Shown: positions 54,019 through 63,572, counted from the stretch's first letter. The stretch: DNA of 64,000 nt from Acidobacteriaceae bacterium (GCA_027452245.1 DAIDGW010000079.1:1-64000), one strand, 5' to 3'. Notes: generated by a model not told the origin, from the sequence alone. Program-made: numbers and translations.

Positions 54019-54541
54019 TTTCATCCCACGCAGTTGCACGCTGGATTGATCAGCGACCTCAATACGGGCGGTTCCGGCGGCGGCAAAAGTCAAGCCCCTT
54101 TTTGCGATCGATGCACCGTGACTGGTGCAGAGCGCTTCTAATCCGCTGAATCCAGAGTCGATCGACAGCCATATTGCTGTGTAAATCAATTCACATATGT
54201 CGTTTATTTTCAACTATATACAAACGAACGTTGAACCGTTTTAACTCCCCGTCAGAAGCGGCCCATCGGTGACCGAGAATAAGATCGAGCCGGGGGAGAT
54301 CATCGCTTCATCCACCCTTCTAAGTGCCGCATTGGCCATTTCTGCAGCTGGACGGAAGAGCCTTTCGACAAGAATAAATCCCTCAATCCAACGCTCCCGC
54401 GCAGGCTGTGATTCTGCTCATAGCAAAGTAAAAACAGTACGCGCAAAATACAGGCAGCATTTTCTAGCCGATGGTGCGATTCCGCGCTTGATTCAATCTG
54501 GTAGTTCAACCTTCTACTTCAAGTTCAAGGAGGGCGCATCC
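53982..54541. other. 560-base intergenic region
   Basis: It lies between SGNH-like member C and a small exported protein. It contains the right arm of the inverted repeat above and a small hairpin at about 54110-54127 (TGCACC / GGTGCA, without a T-run). An AT-rich stretch lies at about 54170-54245. The plus-strand frame upstream of 54542 stays open but has no coding character. No RNA gene is recognised. Confidence 0.35.
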
Positions 54542-54970
54542 ATGTGGAGTAATTCAATATTCCCGAAAGTTGCAGCCACGCTCGTTGGATTGATGCTCGG
54601 CGCGGCCGGTGCATTCGCCGTAAGCCGGCCGGGGACCATGATCGGCAGATCGGGTCATATCTGGCTCAACCAACCCACGCAGATTGATGGCATGACCTTG
54701 AAACCAGGACAGTATCGAATCTGGCACGAAACTACCGATTCGCGGAATGCGCTGGTCATTCACCAGGTCGGGGATCCCGACCTTGCCCTGCAGAACTCGG
54801 ATCTGGAAATGGTCGGAACGCCCGTTTCTGTGTCGTGCCGAGTGCAAGCGCTCGATGTCCCCGCCAGACGTACGATGGTGACGACTGTGCCCGCTGGCCG
54901 CGGAAAGCGCATTACTCGTGTCGAAATCAAGGGGGAGAGGATCGCGCTTCTTTTAAAAGCGTCTGAGTAA
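54542..54970 (+). CDS. Small exported protein of unknown function
   Basis: A 142-residue protein. ATG 54542 is preceded by AAGGAGGG at a seven-base distance, which decides the start against the longer open frame. The signal peptide (VAATLVGLMLGAAGAFA) is followed by strands such as WLNQPTQIDGMTLKPGQYRIWHE and a basic C-terminal part (RGKRITRVEIKGERIALLLKASE). The pattern is reminiscent of small exported beta-sandwich proteins seen in acidobacteria. I cannot name a family. It is next to another small membrane-protein gene. Confidence 0.62.
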   Translation: MWSNSIFPKVAATLVGLMLGAAGAFAVSRPGTMIGRSGHIWLNQPTQIDGMTLKPGQYRIWHETTDSRNALVIHQVGDPDLALQNSDLEMVGTPVSVSCRVQALDVPARRTMVTTVPAGRGKRITRVEIKGERIALLLKASE

Positions 54971-55061
54971 AGGAAGAAAGTGGTGTTTGCGATTGCACGC
55001 TCCGGCGGAGGTAAACATCCAAAACTGTTACGCGCATACGCAATCTGGAAGAGGAGAAGAC

Positions 55062-55289
55062 ATGCCTGATCGGGAGTTCACTATGCCGGAGATCGGCCTT
55101 TTCGCCGCAACTCGAGTCGCCCTGGGAATTGGTATTGGCCTGTTGATTTCACGCTCGCTCAGCAAAGACTCGTCAAAAGCGGCGGGCATCGCGCTTACCG
55201 TGATGGGAGGCCTGACCACCATCCCATTCATCATGCGGGCCGCCTCACGTTGCAAATCCGATGTTTCGGAAATCAGGACGGCTGCGTAA
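55062..55289 (+). CDS. Small membrane protein of unknown function
   Basis: A 75-residue protein starting at ATG 55062 after GAGGAGAAG. It has two hydrophobic segments (LFAATRVALGIGIGLLIS and GIALTVMGGLTTIPFIM) and short polar ends, so it is probably an inner-membrane hairpin. No motif is recognised. It follows the 54542 gene by 91 bases in the same direction and faces the terminator of the minus-strand operon. Confidence 0.55.
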   Translation: MPDREFTMPEIGLFAATRVALGIGIGLLISRSLSKDSSKAAGIALTVMGGLTTIPFIMRAASRCKSDVSEIRTAA

Positions 55290-55320
55290 ACGCCGCCATC
55301 CATCACCTGGCAGACCGCAC

Positions 55321-55351
55321 AAAAAAAGCCGCCAGCTTTCGCAGGCGGCTT
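55321..55351 (-). terminator. Strong terminator of the six-gene minus-strand operon
   Basis: Read on the minus strand, AAGCCGCC pairs with GGCGGCTT around a 10-base loop and runs into a seven-T tract. It lies 28 bases beyond the stop codon of SGNH-like member D. Confidence 0.92.
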
Positions 55352-55378
55352 GAATTGCAGACTACCCTTTCCGCGGGA

Positions 55379-57325
55379 CTACTGCGGAGGAGCCAGGAAC
55401 CACGGCGCGGTGGTATCCGCGGTTTTGAAGAAGTTCAGGATCTGCAGCGCGTCCTTCTGCTTCCCTTTCGGGATCGAAGGATGGTTGCCGTCCGCCTTCG
55501 CGTCCTGACAACTGAAGACCAGGCCGTCGCTGCGCGCGAGCAATCCGTTCGCCCAGTAATACGCACCCCAGGCCAACCAGGGTGCCTTCACAGGTCCATT
55601 CGCCGAGTTGTAGTTGAGCGCCGGCGATCCGTTGAGTTGAGCCGCAATCATGTTCTTTACCGCAAATCCCGACTCGTACGCATAAGGCTCATCGTTGGCT
55701 GGATGCAGAATTCCGTTCGAATAACCCGTGTAGTAGCGCGACGAGTAATATGCCAGCTTCAGATTGGGGAAATAATTGTGAAGGTTCTGCGCCAATCCTT
55801 CGAGTTGTCCCGTCAATTGGTACATATCGCTGGGAAATGTTCCGCTGCTGAGCGCATCTGACTCTGCCACCCATGCGGCCACCACTTGATTAGCTGTCAC
55901 GCCCGCTTGGGGAAGCAGGTAGTTCAAGTCGGAAGCCCATACCGAATCTTTCGGATCGGCATAGCGCGATCCGAGTACTCCGTTCATGGCCAGGTTCACA
56001 ATGACCAGCTTGGGATTGACGGTCGGGTCGGCTTGGGCCGCCGAGATAAATCCATCCCAATCCGTGTGTGCGGTGGACATGCCCACCCCGATCAGCACCT
56101 CTTTGCCATTCAGCGGATCGGGATTGCCATTGGCATCGAGCGGCTGAATGGCATTCGCGAAAGCCATTCCGTCCGCATCATGACTGGCGGGCATGAGGTT
56201 GCTGCCATTGGGATACAGGCCGCCTTCAAAGCCTTGATAAGTCCCAGTTCCAAGATCGGTCAGAGGAACCATCGGCGTCGTCGTGCCAGTTACATCGGTC
56301 GTGATGTTGTTGCAATTCGATCCTGTGGGAGCATCCACGGGCAAAGTCATCTGTGCGGTCGCGGTGTTGTTGCTTGTGTCCGTTACCTGCACGGTGAATG
56401 GATAGTTTCCCAGCTTCACCGTAGAAGCCACGCTACCGGTGATCGAACCCGAACTGGACAGCGTGAGGCCGGAGGGCAGCGTGGACCCTGCCGCCAAGGC
56501 CCATGTAGTGGATCCGACATTGCCCGCTGGCAGCAGCGTGGCCAGATACGCCGCGCCTTGCGTTGCTGATGGCAATATCGAGTAGCTCGCAACCGCTAAT
56601 GCCGTCGCGGCAGTTCCAGTTCCTGTCAGGCTCACGCCTTTCCCCGGAACGTTATCGAAGCTGAAATAAAGAGTGCTGTAATACGTACTCGCGGAAGGTG
56701 CGTAAAACGTAACCGGAAAATTAAGAGTCGTGCCCGGCTTCATGATCGTAGGCAGGGTATATCCCGAGATCGTAAATGGCGGATCAATGGTGATGGCATT
56801 CAGCGTCATGTTCGATTTCCCGGTATTGGAAACCGAAACCGTGGTCGGGGCGCTCGTCGTGCCCACCGGCTGACTGAAGGCGTATGTCGCAGGCGTGACC
56901 GAGGCCGCAGCCAGAGTCTTCTTCCCGGTTCCCGTAAGAGTCACGACTGCCGGTTGGCTGTAGCCGTCAATCGTCATCGAGATGCTTCCCGTGAAGGTCT
57001 GCACCGCATCGGGCACGAAGTTGAGCTGAAAGGCCATGCTTTCTCCGGGATTCAACGTTACCGGGGCATAACCATCAATCAAATGGAATTCCGACGGCGT
57101 AATACTGAAACTGCTGATCGTCAAGGTCGTGGTGCTTGTGTTTGTAATGGAGGCTGTCGATCCGTTGCTCGGCATACCGACGGCAATCTGCCCCCAACTG
57201 ATCTGCCCTGAGGCAGGAAGGACCTTGTATTGCGCGTGCGCCGGAATGGCGAGCGTCGCAATGATGGCCAGGAGCAGCAACTTGGCCATGCTCTCCACTG
57301 CAGATCTTGTGTCCTTATGCTTCAT
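55379..57325 (-). CDS. SGNH-like secreted protein, family member D
   Basis: A 648-residue exported protein whose signal peptide ends PAHAQ; a CAGGGAG site lies upstream of ATG 57325. Two choice-of-anchor D-like modules (WGQIAVGMPSNGSTASITN and YAFSQPVGTTSAPTTVSVS) are followed by a He_PIG domain (about 245-335) and the SGNH-like domain. Blocks are DLGTGTYQGFEGGLYPNGSN, VLIGVGMSTAH, NDEPYAYESGFAVKN, PWLAWGAYYWANGLLARSDG and DGNHPS, ending APWFLAPPQ. In the last block Thr of DGTHP is Asn, but the Asp and His are kept. It is the distal gene of the operon, just before the terminator. Confidence 0.7.
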   Translation of the reverse strand: MKHKDTRSAVESMAKLLLLAIIATLAIPAHAQYKVLPASGQISWGQIAVGMPSNGSTASITNTSTTTLTISSFSITPSEFHLIDGYAPVTLNPGESMAFQLNFVPDAVQTFTGSISMTIDGYSQPAVVTLTGTGKKTLAAASVTPATYAFSQPVGTTSAPTTVSVSNTGKSNMTLNAITIDPPFTISGYTLPTIMKPGTTLNFPVTFYAPSASTYYSTLYFSFDNVPGKGVSLTGTGTAATALAVASYSILPSATQGAAYLATLLPAGNVGSTTWALAAGSTLPSGLTLSSSGSITGSVASTVKLGNYPFTVQVTDTSNNTATAQMTLPVDAPTGSNCNNITTDVTGTTTPMVPLTDLGTGTYQGFEGGLYPNGSNLMPASHDADGMAFANAIQPLDANGNPDPLNGKEVLIGVGMSTAHTDWDGFISAAQADPTVNPKLVIVNLAMNGVLGSRYADPKDSVWASDLNYLLPQAGVTANQVVAAWVAESDALSSGTFPSDMYQLTGQLEGLAQNLHNYFPNLKLAYYSSRYYTGYSNGILHPANDEPYAYESGFAVKNMIAAQLNGSPALNYNSANGPVKAPWLAWGAYYWANGLLARSDGLVFSCQDAKADGNHPSIPKGKQKDALQILNFFKTADTTAPWFLAPPQ

Positions 57326-57385
57326 TGATTGGTATCTCCCTGAGTTCGAGCCACTATGTTGTGAAGTGGATTCTTCTGAATTCTT

Positions 57386-59332
57386 TCAATGCGCCAAAAA
57401 CCATGGAGCCGTTGTGTCGTCAGTCTTAAAAAAGTTCAGCAAAATATTCGCGCCTTTGTCGCGTCCGGGAAGGGGAGGTAATGAGGGATGAATTCCATCC
57501 GAGGTATAGTCCTGGCATGTCCAGACAAATCCATCTTCCCGGGGAAGCAGTCCGTTGGCCCAGACGTAGGACGACCAGTCCATCCACGGAGCTTTCACCG
57601 GGCCATTCGCCGGGTTGTAGTTGAGCGATGCCAGCCCGTCTAACTGATCCTGAATCGACCATTTGACGGCGAAATTGGATTCATAGGCGTACGGCTCGGG
57701 GCTCTCGGGATTGCGGGGGTTATTGGAGTAGCCGCCATACATCCGGCCGGTGAAATACGCCAGCTTCAGATTTCTGAATTTGCGGTGGAGGTTCTGCGCA
57801 ATCTCCTCCAGGTTCGATTGCAGGGTGCTCATATCCTGTGGAAAGGTTCCGCTGGGATAGGAAACATCGCTTACCCAGGCCGCGACCACTTGGCTGGGCG
57901 TCACATTCGACTGAGGCAAAAAGTAGTCGATAATGTCGGCCCAGACGGGAGCATTCCCCTGCGCAAAATCTCCTGCCGTGGCATTGTCCTGCGCGCCATT
58001 GACCAGCACGAGATGAGTTTTGTCGACAGTCGGGTCGGCGAAAACGAAATTCTGCAGGCCGACGAACAAAGTGTGCGAGGCTGACATCCCGATCGACAGC
58101 AGAACATATTTGCCGTTCGGATCGCGCTTGCCGTTCGAATCGAGAGGATAGATGCTATCCGCAAACTTGACTCCGTCAGAGTCATGCCCGGCCGGACGTA
58201 TATTCGAGCCCCCCGGATACAGTCCTCCCTCAGATCCGAGATAGGTCCCGGTTCCAAGATCGGGCAGATCGATCAGCGGTGAAGTCGTGCCGGCAACATC
58301 GCTCGTGATCGCGGAGCACTTTGCCCCGGTCTGGGCATTGACCGTGAACGACAGTGTGGCATACGCAACATTGGAAGCCGAATCCGTGACCATCACGCTG
58401 AAGGGATAATTCCCATTGGCCACAGTCGATTCCAACGTTCCACTGATGATCCCCGTGTTCGATAAAGTAAGACCTTGCGGAAGGCTTGTGCCTGCAGCCA
58501 GCGTCCAGTAAGTCGTACCAACCCCTCCGGCTGAAGTCAGTTCTGCGTAATAAGCACTGGCATGGGTGGCCAGGGGCAGCACCGGAAAGGTGGTAACCGC
58601 CAGTCCAGACGGGGCCACCGCCGTCGCAGTCAAAGCCGCGCCTGAGGAGTTCACCACATCGTGAGAAAAAACCAGCGTTCCGTTGTAAGTACCGGCTTGC
58701 GTGGCGAAGTAGGTGACCTGCACGCTGGTCGATTGCCCCGGGCCGAGGGTGACAAGCCCGTTGTAGCCGCTCAATGAAAAGGGCGGCAGGACGGTGGCGG
58801 CCGTTACTTCCAGATTCGACGTTCCCATATTGGTGACCGTCACCGTCTGCGGGGCGCTGGTCGAACCCAGGGGCTGAGGGCCAAAGGTCAAGGTCGTGGG
58901 CGACACCTGCGCAATGGCTCCCGTAATGTATGCCGTGCCGGTGATGGGAACGACGACTGGATTGGAAACACCGGAGATATTAATCGTCAGTTGCCCGGAG
59001 AACTTCTGAGCCAAATCAGGCACAAACCTGATCTGATAGACTTCCTTCCCGCCAGGAGGAAGAGTAATAGGCGCCCAGCCGTCTACTAGCTGAAATTCTG
59101 ACGGGCTGAGGGAGAAACTGCTGATCGTAAAGGACTGAGTTCCCGTATTCAGTACAGTGATACTCTTCCCGCTGCTGGCGATTCCCACCGGGTTCTTCGG
59201 TCCGAAGCTGATCGAAGCCGGAGTCACTGAGTAAGAGACCTGTGCCTGGGCCGTCATCGCGAGAAGGAACACGGCCGCTCCTGCGATAATCGCAACCGAC
59301 TTCAACTTATGCAATACGTGTCTGAAAGTCAT
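57386..59332 (-). CDS. SGNH-like secreted protein, family member E
   Basis: A 648-residue protein. ATG 59332 is chosen because it begins a good signal peptide (SVAIIAGAAVFLLAMTAQAQ); a start 75 bases upstream would overlap the neighbouring gene. Modules follow the same order: two choice-of-anchor D-like domains (FGPKNPVGIASSGKSITV, LTFGPQPLGSTSAPQTVTV), He_PIG, and SGNH-like. Catalytic-domain blocks are DLGTGTYLGSEGGLYPGGSN, LLSIGMSASHTLF, SPEPYAYESNFAVKWSIQ, WANGLLPREDGF and SDGIHPS. REDG replaces RSDG, and Ile replaces Thr in DGTHP. It is co-directional with members D and F, separated by about 50-60 bases. Confidence 0.7.
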   Translation of the reverse strand: MTFRHVLHKLKSVAIIAGAAVFLLAMTAQAQVSYSVTPASISFGPKNPVGIASSGKSITVLNTGTQSFTISSFSLSPSEFQLVDGWAPITLPPGGKEVYQIRFVPDLAQKFSGQLTINISGVSNPVVVPITGTAYITGAIAQVSPTTLTFGPQPLGSTSAPQTVTVTNMGTSNLEVTAATVLPPFSLSGYNGLVTLGPGQSTSVQVTYFATQAGTYNGTLVFSHDVVNSSGAALTATAVAPSGLAVTTFPVLPLATHASAYYAELTSAGGVGTTYWTLAAGTSLPQGLTLSNTGIISGTLESTVANGNYPFSVMVTDSASNVAYATLSFTVNAQTGAKCSAITSDVAGTTSPLIDLPDLGTGTYLGSEGGLYPGGSNIRPAGHDSDGVKFADSIYPLDSNGKRDPNGKYVLLSIGMSASHTLFVGLQNFVFADPTVDKTHLVLVNGAQDNATAGDFAQGNAPVWADIIDYFLPQSNVTPSQVVAAWVSDVSYPSGTFPQDMSTLQSNLEEIAQNLHRKFRNLKLAYFTGRMYGGYSNNPRNPESPEPYAYESNFAVKWSIQDQLDGLASLNYNPANGPVKAPWMDWSSYVWANGLLPREDGFVWTCQDYTSDGIHPSLPPLPGRDKGANILLNFFKTDDTTAPWFLAH

Positions 59333-59382
59333 GGCAGTCACCCCACAAATGAAATGAGGGCCCGTGTCCTTATCGCAGGTTC

Positions 59383-61347
59383 CTAACTGCTCGGCGCCAA
59401 AAACCATGGCACAGTCGTGTCATCACTTTTGAAGAAATTCAACAGCATGTCTGTATCTTTTTCCCGCCCTGCGGGATTCGAAGGATGCGTACCATCCGAT
59501 TGAATGTCCTGACAGCTCCACACCAATCCATCGCTGCGCGGAATCAGTCCGTTCGCCCAGTCATAATCCGCCCACGACATCCAGGGAGCCATCACCGGAC
59601 CCAGTGCGGGGTTATAGTTCAGCGAAGGCGATCCGTTGATCTGATCTTCAATTGCCCATTTGACAGCAAAGGCGGACTGATAGGCATACGGCTCGGTATC
59701 CGCCGGGTCGCGAACTCCGTAAGAATATCCCCCGTAGTAGCGGCTGGTGAAATAAGCCAACTTCAGGTTCGGAAACAATGTATGCAGGTTCTGCGCGATG
59801 GATTCCAGGTCCGCCTTGAGCAGATCCATGTCGGTGGGGAACGTACCGGTGGGATTGCCGATTACATCCATGATCCAGGCTGCAACCACTTGATTGGCAG
59901 TTACCCCAGATTGCGGCAGGTAATAACTCTGAATGGTTGCCCAGTAAGGACTCGTGATCGAAGACAAATCTGCGGCACCAGCTTTCGGCTCAGCCCCCGG
60001 AACCATCACCAGGTATGAGTTCTTCATCGGGTCGGCGTCAAGGTTGGTGGTGAACTGCTGGAAGTCATCAAACGCAATAGAATTCCCAACGGACAGGAGC
60101 GCATACTTCCCATTCGGATCGTAATTGCCATTGCCATCCAGCGGCTGAATGCCCTGCGCAATCGCGACTCCATCGGCATCATGCAATGGGGGCCTGACGT
60201 TGCTTCCGTTCGGATAGAGGCCCCCCTCGTAGCCGAGGTAAAGGTTATTTCCCAGATCCGTAATCGGGACCAGCGGAGGTGCGGAATTTCCCAGAGGCCA
60301 ACTGATGTTATTGCAGGCCGCACCCGTAGGCTTGTCCACGGGCAAGGTCAACTGTGCCGTTGCCGTGTCCGGGGGCACGTTCGAATCGGTCGCCATGACG
60401 CCGATTGAATAGTTGCCCACAGTCACGCTTGAATTGAGTGTCCCCGAGAGGATGCCCGCCGAGCTAAGTGACAGCCCGAGAGGCAGAATGGTTCCGGGCG
60501 ACAGTTTCCAGGATACGGCACCCACTCCCCCACTCGCACTCAGGGTTGCCGAGTATGCCGCGAGTTGAGTGGCGCTGGGAAGGGTGGCGTAAGTACTAAT
60601 TCCGAGGGAGGTTGGAGTAACTCCGGTACCTTGCAGGTCGATGCCACTCGCCGGGACACCCGCGTAGCTGACGACTAATACATTGTCAAAGGTTCCCGGG
60701 GCCGTGGCCGTAAAGGTGACGTTAAAAGAGGCCGATTGCCCCGGTTTCAGCGTCCCGGTGTTGCCTGAAACGGTAAATGGAGGCTGCACGCTGATCGAGT
60801 TAACCGACAGGTTAGCCTTGCCAATATTTTTCACCGTCGCGCTCTGCGGAGCGCTAGTGGTGCCAACCGGAACATTTCCGAAGTTCAGCGACAAGACTGA
60901 GAGCTGCGGCAAGGCCGAGGTTGTGTATCCGTGTCCGGTCAGATTCACAACAATGGGACTCGTCAGGCAGGATACGTTGAGCGTGAACTGGGCCGTTACC
61001 GTTCCCTGAGCCGTGGGAACAAAAATGACCGCGAAATTCGCTACTTGCCCGGGCCCGAGGGTAATCGGGGCAGCTCCGTAGTTCAGGTAAAACTCTGGTG
61101 ATCCAGAGAGCGAAAAGCTACTGACGGTAAAACTGGAGCTTCCCGTATTGGTGATTGAGATTGGCTGGGAGTGGCTCTGCAATCCAACATATGCGTTAAC
61201 AGATGCGGAAAGCGAGGCTGGAACCATCTTGTAACTCTGCGCCGCCGCATTGCCGGGCCACAGCGAGAACGCGACCGCCATACTGAGTACGCAGAAATAA
61301 AGGCGGCTGAGCTTCGATTTCGCCGCGGCTGAGGTTGTCCCTTCCAT
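59383..61347 (-). CDS. SGNH-like secreted protein, family member F
   Basis: A 654-residue protein starting at ATG 61347 behind CGGAGGG. The signal peptide (LYFCVLSMAVAFSLWPGNAAAQ) is preceded by a short basic stretch. It has two choice-of-anchor D-like modules, a He_PIG domain and the SGNH-like domain with DLGNNLYLGYEGGLYPNGSN, EPYAYQSAFAVKWAIEDQI, DWANGLIPRSDGL and SDGTHPS. The first block reads LLSVGNSIA: the putative nucleophile Ser is kept while the usual Met before it is Asn. The start lies 11 bases after the sulfotransferase stop, which links the SGNH family to sulfated-glycan synthesis. Confidence 0.7.
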   Translation of the reverse strand: MEGTTSAAAKSKLSRLYFCVLSMAVAFSLWPGNAAAQSYKMVPASLSASVNAYVGLQSHSQPISITNTGSSSFTVSSFSLSGSPEFYLNYGAAPITLGPGQVANFAVIFVPTAQGTVTAQFTLNVSCLTSPIVVNLTGHGYTTSALPQLSVLSLNFGNVPVGTTSAPQSATVKNIGKANLSVNSISVQPPFTVSGNTGTLKPGQSASFNVTFTATAPGTFDNVLVVSYAGVPASGIDLQGTGVTPTSLGISTYATLPSATQLAAYSATLSASGGVGAVSWKLSPGTILPLGLSLSSAGILSGTLNSSVTVGNYSIGVMATDSNVPPDTATAQLTLPVDKPTGAACNNISWPLGNSAPPLVPITDLGNNLYLGYEGGLYPNGSNVRPPLHDADGVAIAQGIQPLDGNGNYDPNGKYALLSVGNSIAFDDFQQFTTNLDADPMKNSYLVMVPGAEPKAGAADLSSITSPYWATIQSYYLPQSGVTANQVVAAWIMDVIGNPTGTFPTDMDLLKADLESIAQNLHTLFPNLKLAYFTSRYYGGYSYGVRDPADTEPYAYQSAFAVKWAIEDQINGSPSLNYNPALGPVMAPWMSWADYDWANGLIPRSDGLVWSCQDIQSDGTHPSNPAGREKDTDMLLNFFKSDDTTVPWFLAPSS

Positions 61348-61358
61348 GAGCCCTCCGA

Positions 61359-62429
61359 TTAAGCCGACTCTCCCGTTTGTTTGGTTTGGGAGAGGAACTG
61401 TCCGGCTTTCGCTGAACGGTACTTTTGCAACAATCCAATAGGGCCAAAGCTGTAAATAAGGACAACGATGGTATCCAGTGCGCGGTAGGCGCGGAACAAG
61501 CACTCATCGGCGACACGCTCCGGGAAGCTCGGCAACTCGCGGCGTTCTTCTTCCGCATCTGCCGCTTCCGGGGGCCACGCGTCGCTATACTGCCTGCGCC
61601 ATAGACTTACATAACGTGCAATCTTCCGCTTCATGGCCAAGGGCAGAACCTCCGGCCGCGGATTCTTGGAGACAATCTTCTCGCTCTTGACGCCGGAGTG
61701 ATGTTCCCCTTCGTAGATGGCGGAACGGTCCGCGCCATCAAGCGTCGTCATCTTCAATTCAAATGGAACTCGGAGAAATTCGGCGATTCCCCGCATCACC
61801 TGTTCCGGCTGATGCACGAGATCCTCATATTGAATTTCGTGCACAGCCACGCCCGCCTGAAGCAGGCGATCAGCCTCCACTTTCATGCGGTGCAAGCCGA
61901 ATAATGCGCGATGCGGAATCCCGCGCTTGGTAAACCATCTATCTTTTTTGGCGGCGCGCAGGATGCTTCGGCATACATCCGCGGGATGGCGCCAAATAAT
62001 GATGAATTGGGCGTCAGGAAAGTCGCGAGCGATCCGTCCCAGGGAGTCATAGTAATTCGGTGACTTGCATCCCCAGATGCAGGCGCTTTTGCCAACGGCG
62101 TAGCGGCCGTAGACGGCACGCATCGCAGATGCCAAGCCATCGATCTTCTCGGAAAACTGTTGGGCATTGAGCTTGTGTCGGCTCAGTGCGCTGTTCCAGA
62201 ACTCCCACCGCGCAAGCCAGCCCCGCCTGCCTGCGTTCGTAATAAAGAGCGGCCACAGTACCGGCAATTCGCCTTCATACATGAGCGCAATCTGGCTGTG
62301 CTGGTTGAGCAAGGCATAGAGCAGAGAAGTTCCGGAGCGCCACATGCCAACAACGAACAGCGGGCTGCGACGAAGATCGTCCGCTTGTTGTGGGACGGTT
62401 GCGCTTTCTGTGGTTGGAACGGTGCCCAT
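61359..62429 (-). CDS. PAPS-dependent sulfotransferase
   Basis: A 356-residue cytoplasmic sulfotransferase. The 5'-phosphosulfate-binding loop is VVGMWRSGTSLLYALLN (27-42), with the usual RSGTS core. The 3'-phosphate-binding segment is IIIWRHPADVCRSIL (143-157), with Arg and Ser in their family places. Downstream, VHEIQYEDLVHQPEQVM is the conserved late block. The enzyme moves sulfate from PAPS to a hydroxyl of a sugar, lipid or peptide. Here, between a GDP-sugar epimerase and secreted SGNH-like proteins, a sugar acceptor is most likely. A C-terminal hydrophobic patch (LDTIVVLIYSFGPIGLL) may hold it near the membrane. Confidence 0.88.
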   Translation of the reverse strand: MGTVPTTESATVPQQADDLRRSPLFVVGMWRSGTSLLYALLNQHSQIALMYEGELPVLWPLFITNAGRRGWLARWEFWNSALSRHKLNAQQFSEKIDGLASAMRAVYGRYAVGKSACIWGCKSPNYYDSLGRIARDFPDAQFIIIWRHPADVCRSILRAAKKDRWFTKRGIPHRALFGLHRMKVEADRLLQAGVAVHEIQYEDLVHQPEQVMRGIAEFLRVPFELKMTTLDGADRSAIYEGEHHSGVKSEKIVSKNPRPEVLPLAMKRKIARYVSLWRRQYSDAWPPEAADAEEERRELPSFPERVADECLFRAYRALDTIVVLIYSFGPIGLLQKYRSAKAGQFLSQTKQTGESA

Positions 62430-62511
62430 TTTATTCCGGTAACTTTGCTTTGGAACTGATAATGACCGGGTGGTCCTGCATCCACGACCACCCGGTCAAG
62501 TTACGTTTCCG

Positions 62512-63513
62512 CTATCTCGCCGAGACAAGTTCAGATTGCTCGACGCTCTTCCTGGTGACTTGTGAAGCGATCCACTTATAGGTAACGGCCAACCCCTGCT
62601 CGAGGCGGATGGACGGTTCCCAGCCAAGCACCTTGCGCAGCAAGGTATTGTCGCTGTTACGGCCGCGAACTCCTTGCGGTCCGGTCAGGTTATGACGCTT
62701 GTTCAGGCGCTTGCCGGCGATGCCCGAAACCATATCGACCAGTCCGTTGATGGTGACCAGTTCATCGGTTCCCAGGTTCAGAGCATCGTGATAATCCGAG
62801 GCCATGATGCGGATCAGGCCTTCCACGCAATCGTCGACGTACATAAACGAACGCGTCTGCTCGCCGTCGCCCCAGATCTCAATCTCGCTGCCATTGGACG
62901 CCAAGGCAACCTTGCGGGAAATTGCCGCCGGAGCTTTCTCTTTTCCGCCGTCATAAGTTCCGAGGGGACCGTAGACATTGTGGAAACGAACGATGCGCGT
63001 CTCGAATCCGTAGTCCTTGTAGTAATAGCGGCAGAGTTCCTCGGCAAACAGCTTCTCCCATCCATACCCCGGTTCCGGATCTGCCGGGTACGCATCCTCT
63101 TCCTTCAATGGCTTAACATCCGGATCCTTTTGCTTGGCCTGGTTGTAGACGCAGGCTGACGAGGAGAACAGGAACCGTTTCACGCCATTCTGCCGGCTGG
63201 CTTCGAGCATGTGTGCGTTGATGAGAATGTTGTTGCGGCTGATATCGGCATGGTTCGCGGTGATGTAGCCGATGCCACCCATGTCGGCTGCCAGGTTATA
63301 GACCTCGTCGATCCCACCGCGTGTGGCCAACAGGCAGCAATCAATCTTGCGCAGATCGAGGATCTCGAACTCATCCCCCGCACTCTTTTCGTACTCGGGG
63401 TACTTGATATCCACCCCACGAACCCAATTGCCGTCGGCTTTGAGCCGCTTTACCAGGTGATGACCGATGAAACCCCCAGCCCCTGTGACCAAAATCCGTT
63501 TCTGCTTGTTCAT
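62512..63513 (-). CDS. GDP-mannose 3,5-epimerase-like NDP-sugar epimerase
   Basis: A 333-residue SDR-family epimerase with the NAD motif VTGAGGFIGHHLVKRL. It closely resembles plant GDP-mannose 3,5-epimerase in several blocks: FSSSACVYN (catalytic C121), GYGWEKLFAEELC (Y150 and K154), RFHNVYGPLGTYDGGKEKAPAA (catalytic Lys near 191-193), GDGEQTRSFMYVDDCVEGL, and GPQGVRGRNSDNTLLRKVLGW. That enzyme converts GDP-D-mannose to GDP-L-galactose and GDP-L-gulose. ATG 63513 follows AGGAGAGG and begins directly before the Rossmann strand, so it is preferred over a start 30 bases upstream. It would supply an L-sugar for the polysaccharide made by this locus. Confidence 0.85.
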   Translation of the reverse strand: MNKQKRILVTGAGGFIGHHLVKRLKADGNWVRGVDIKYPEYEKSAGDEFEILDLRKIDCCLLATRGGIDEVYNLAADMGGIGYITANHADISRNNILINAHMLEASRQNGVKRFLFSSSACVYNQAKQKDPDVKPLKEEDAYPADPEPGYGWEKLFAEELCRYYYKDYGFETRIVRFHNVYGPLGTYDGGKEKAPAAISRKVALASNGSEIEIWGDGEQTRSFMYVDDCVEGLIRIMASDYHDALNLGTDELVTINGLVDMVSGIAGKRLNKRHNLTGPQGVRGRNSDNTLLRKVLGWEPSIRLEQGLAVTYKWIASQVTRKSVEQSELVSAR

Positions 63514-63572
63514 GTTCCCGTTCCTCTCCTGAATTCTCACCAAAATGAAGTTCCTTACTCGTCAGCTATTGC

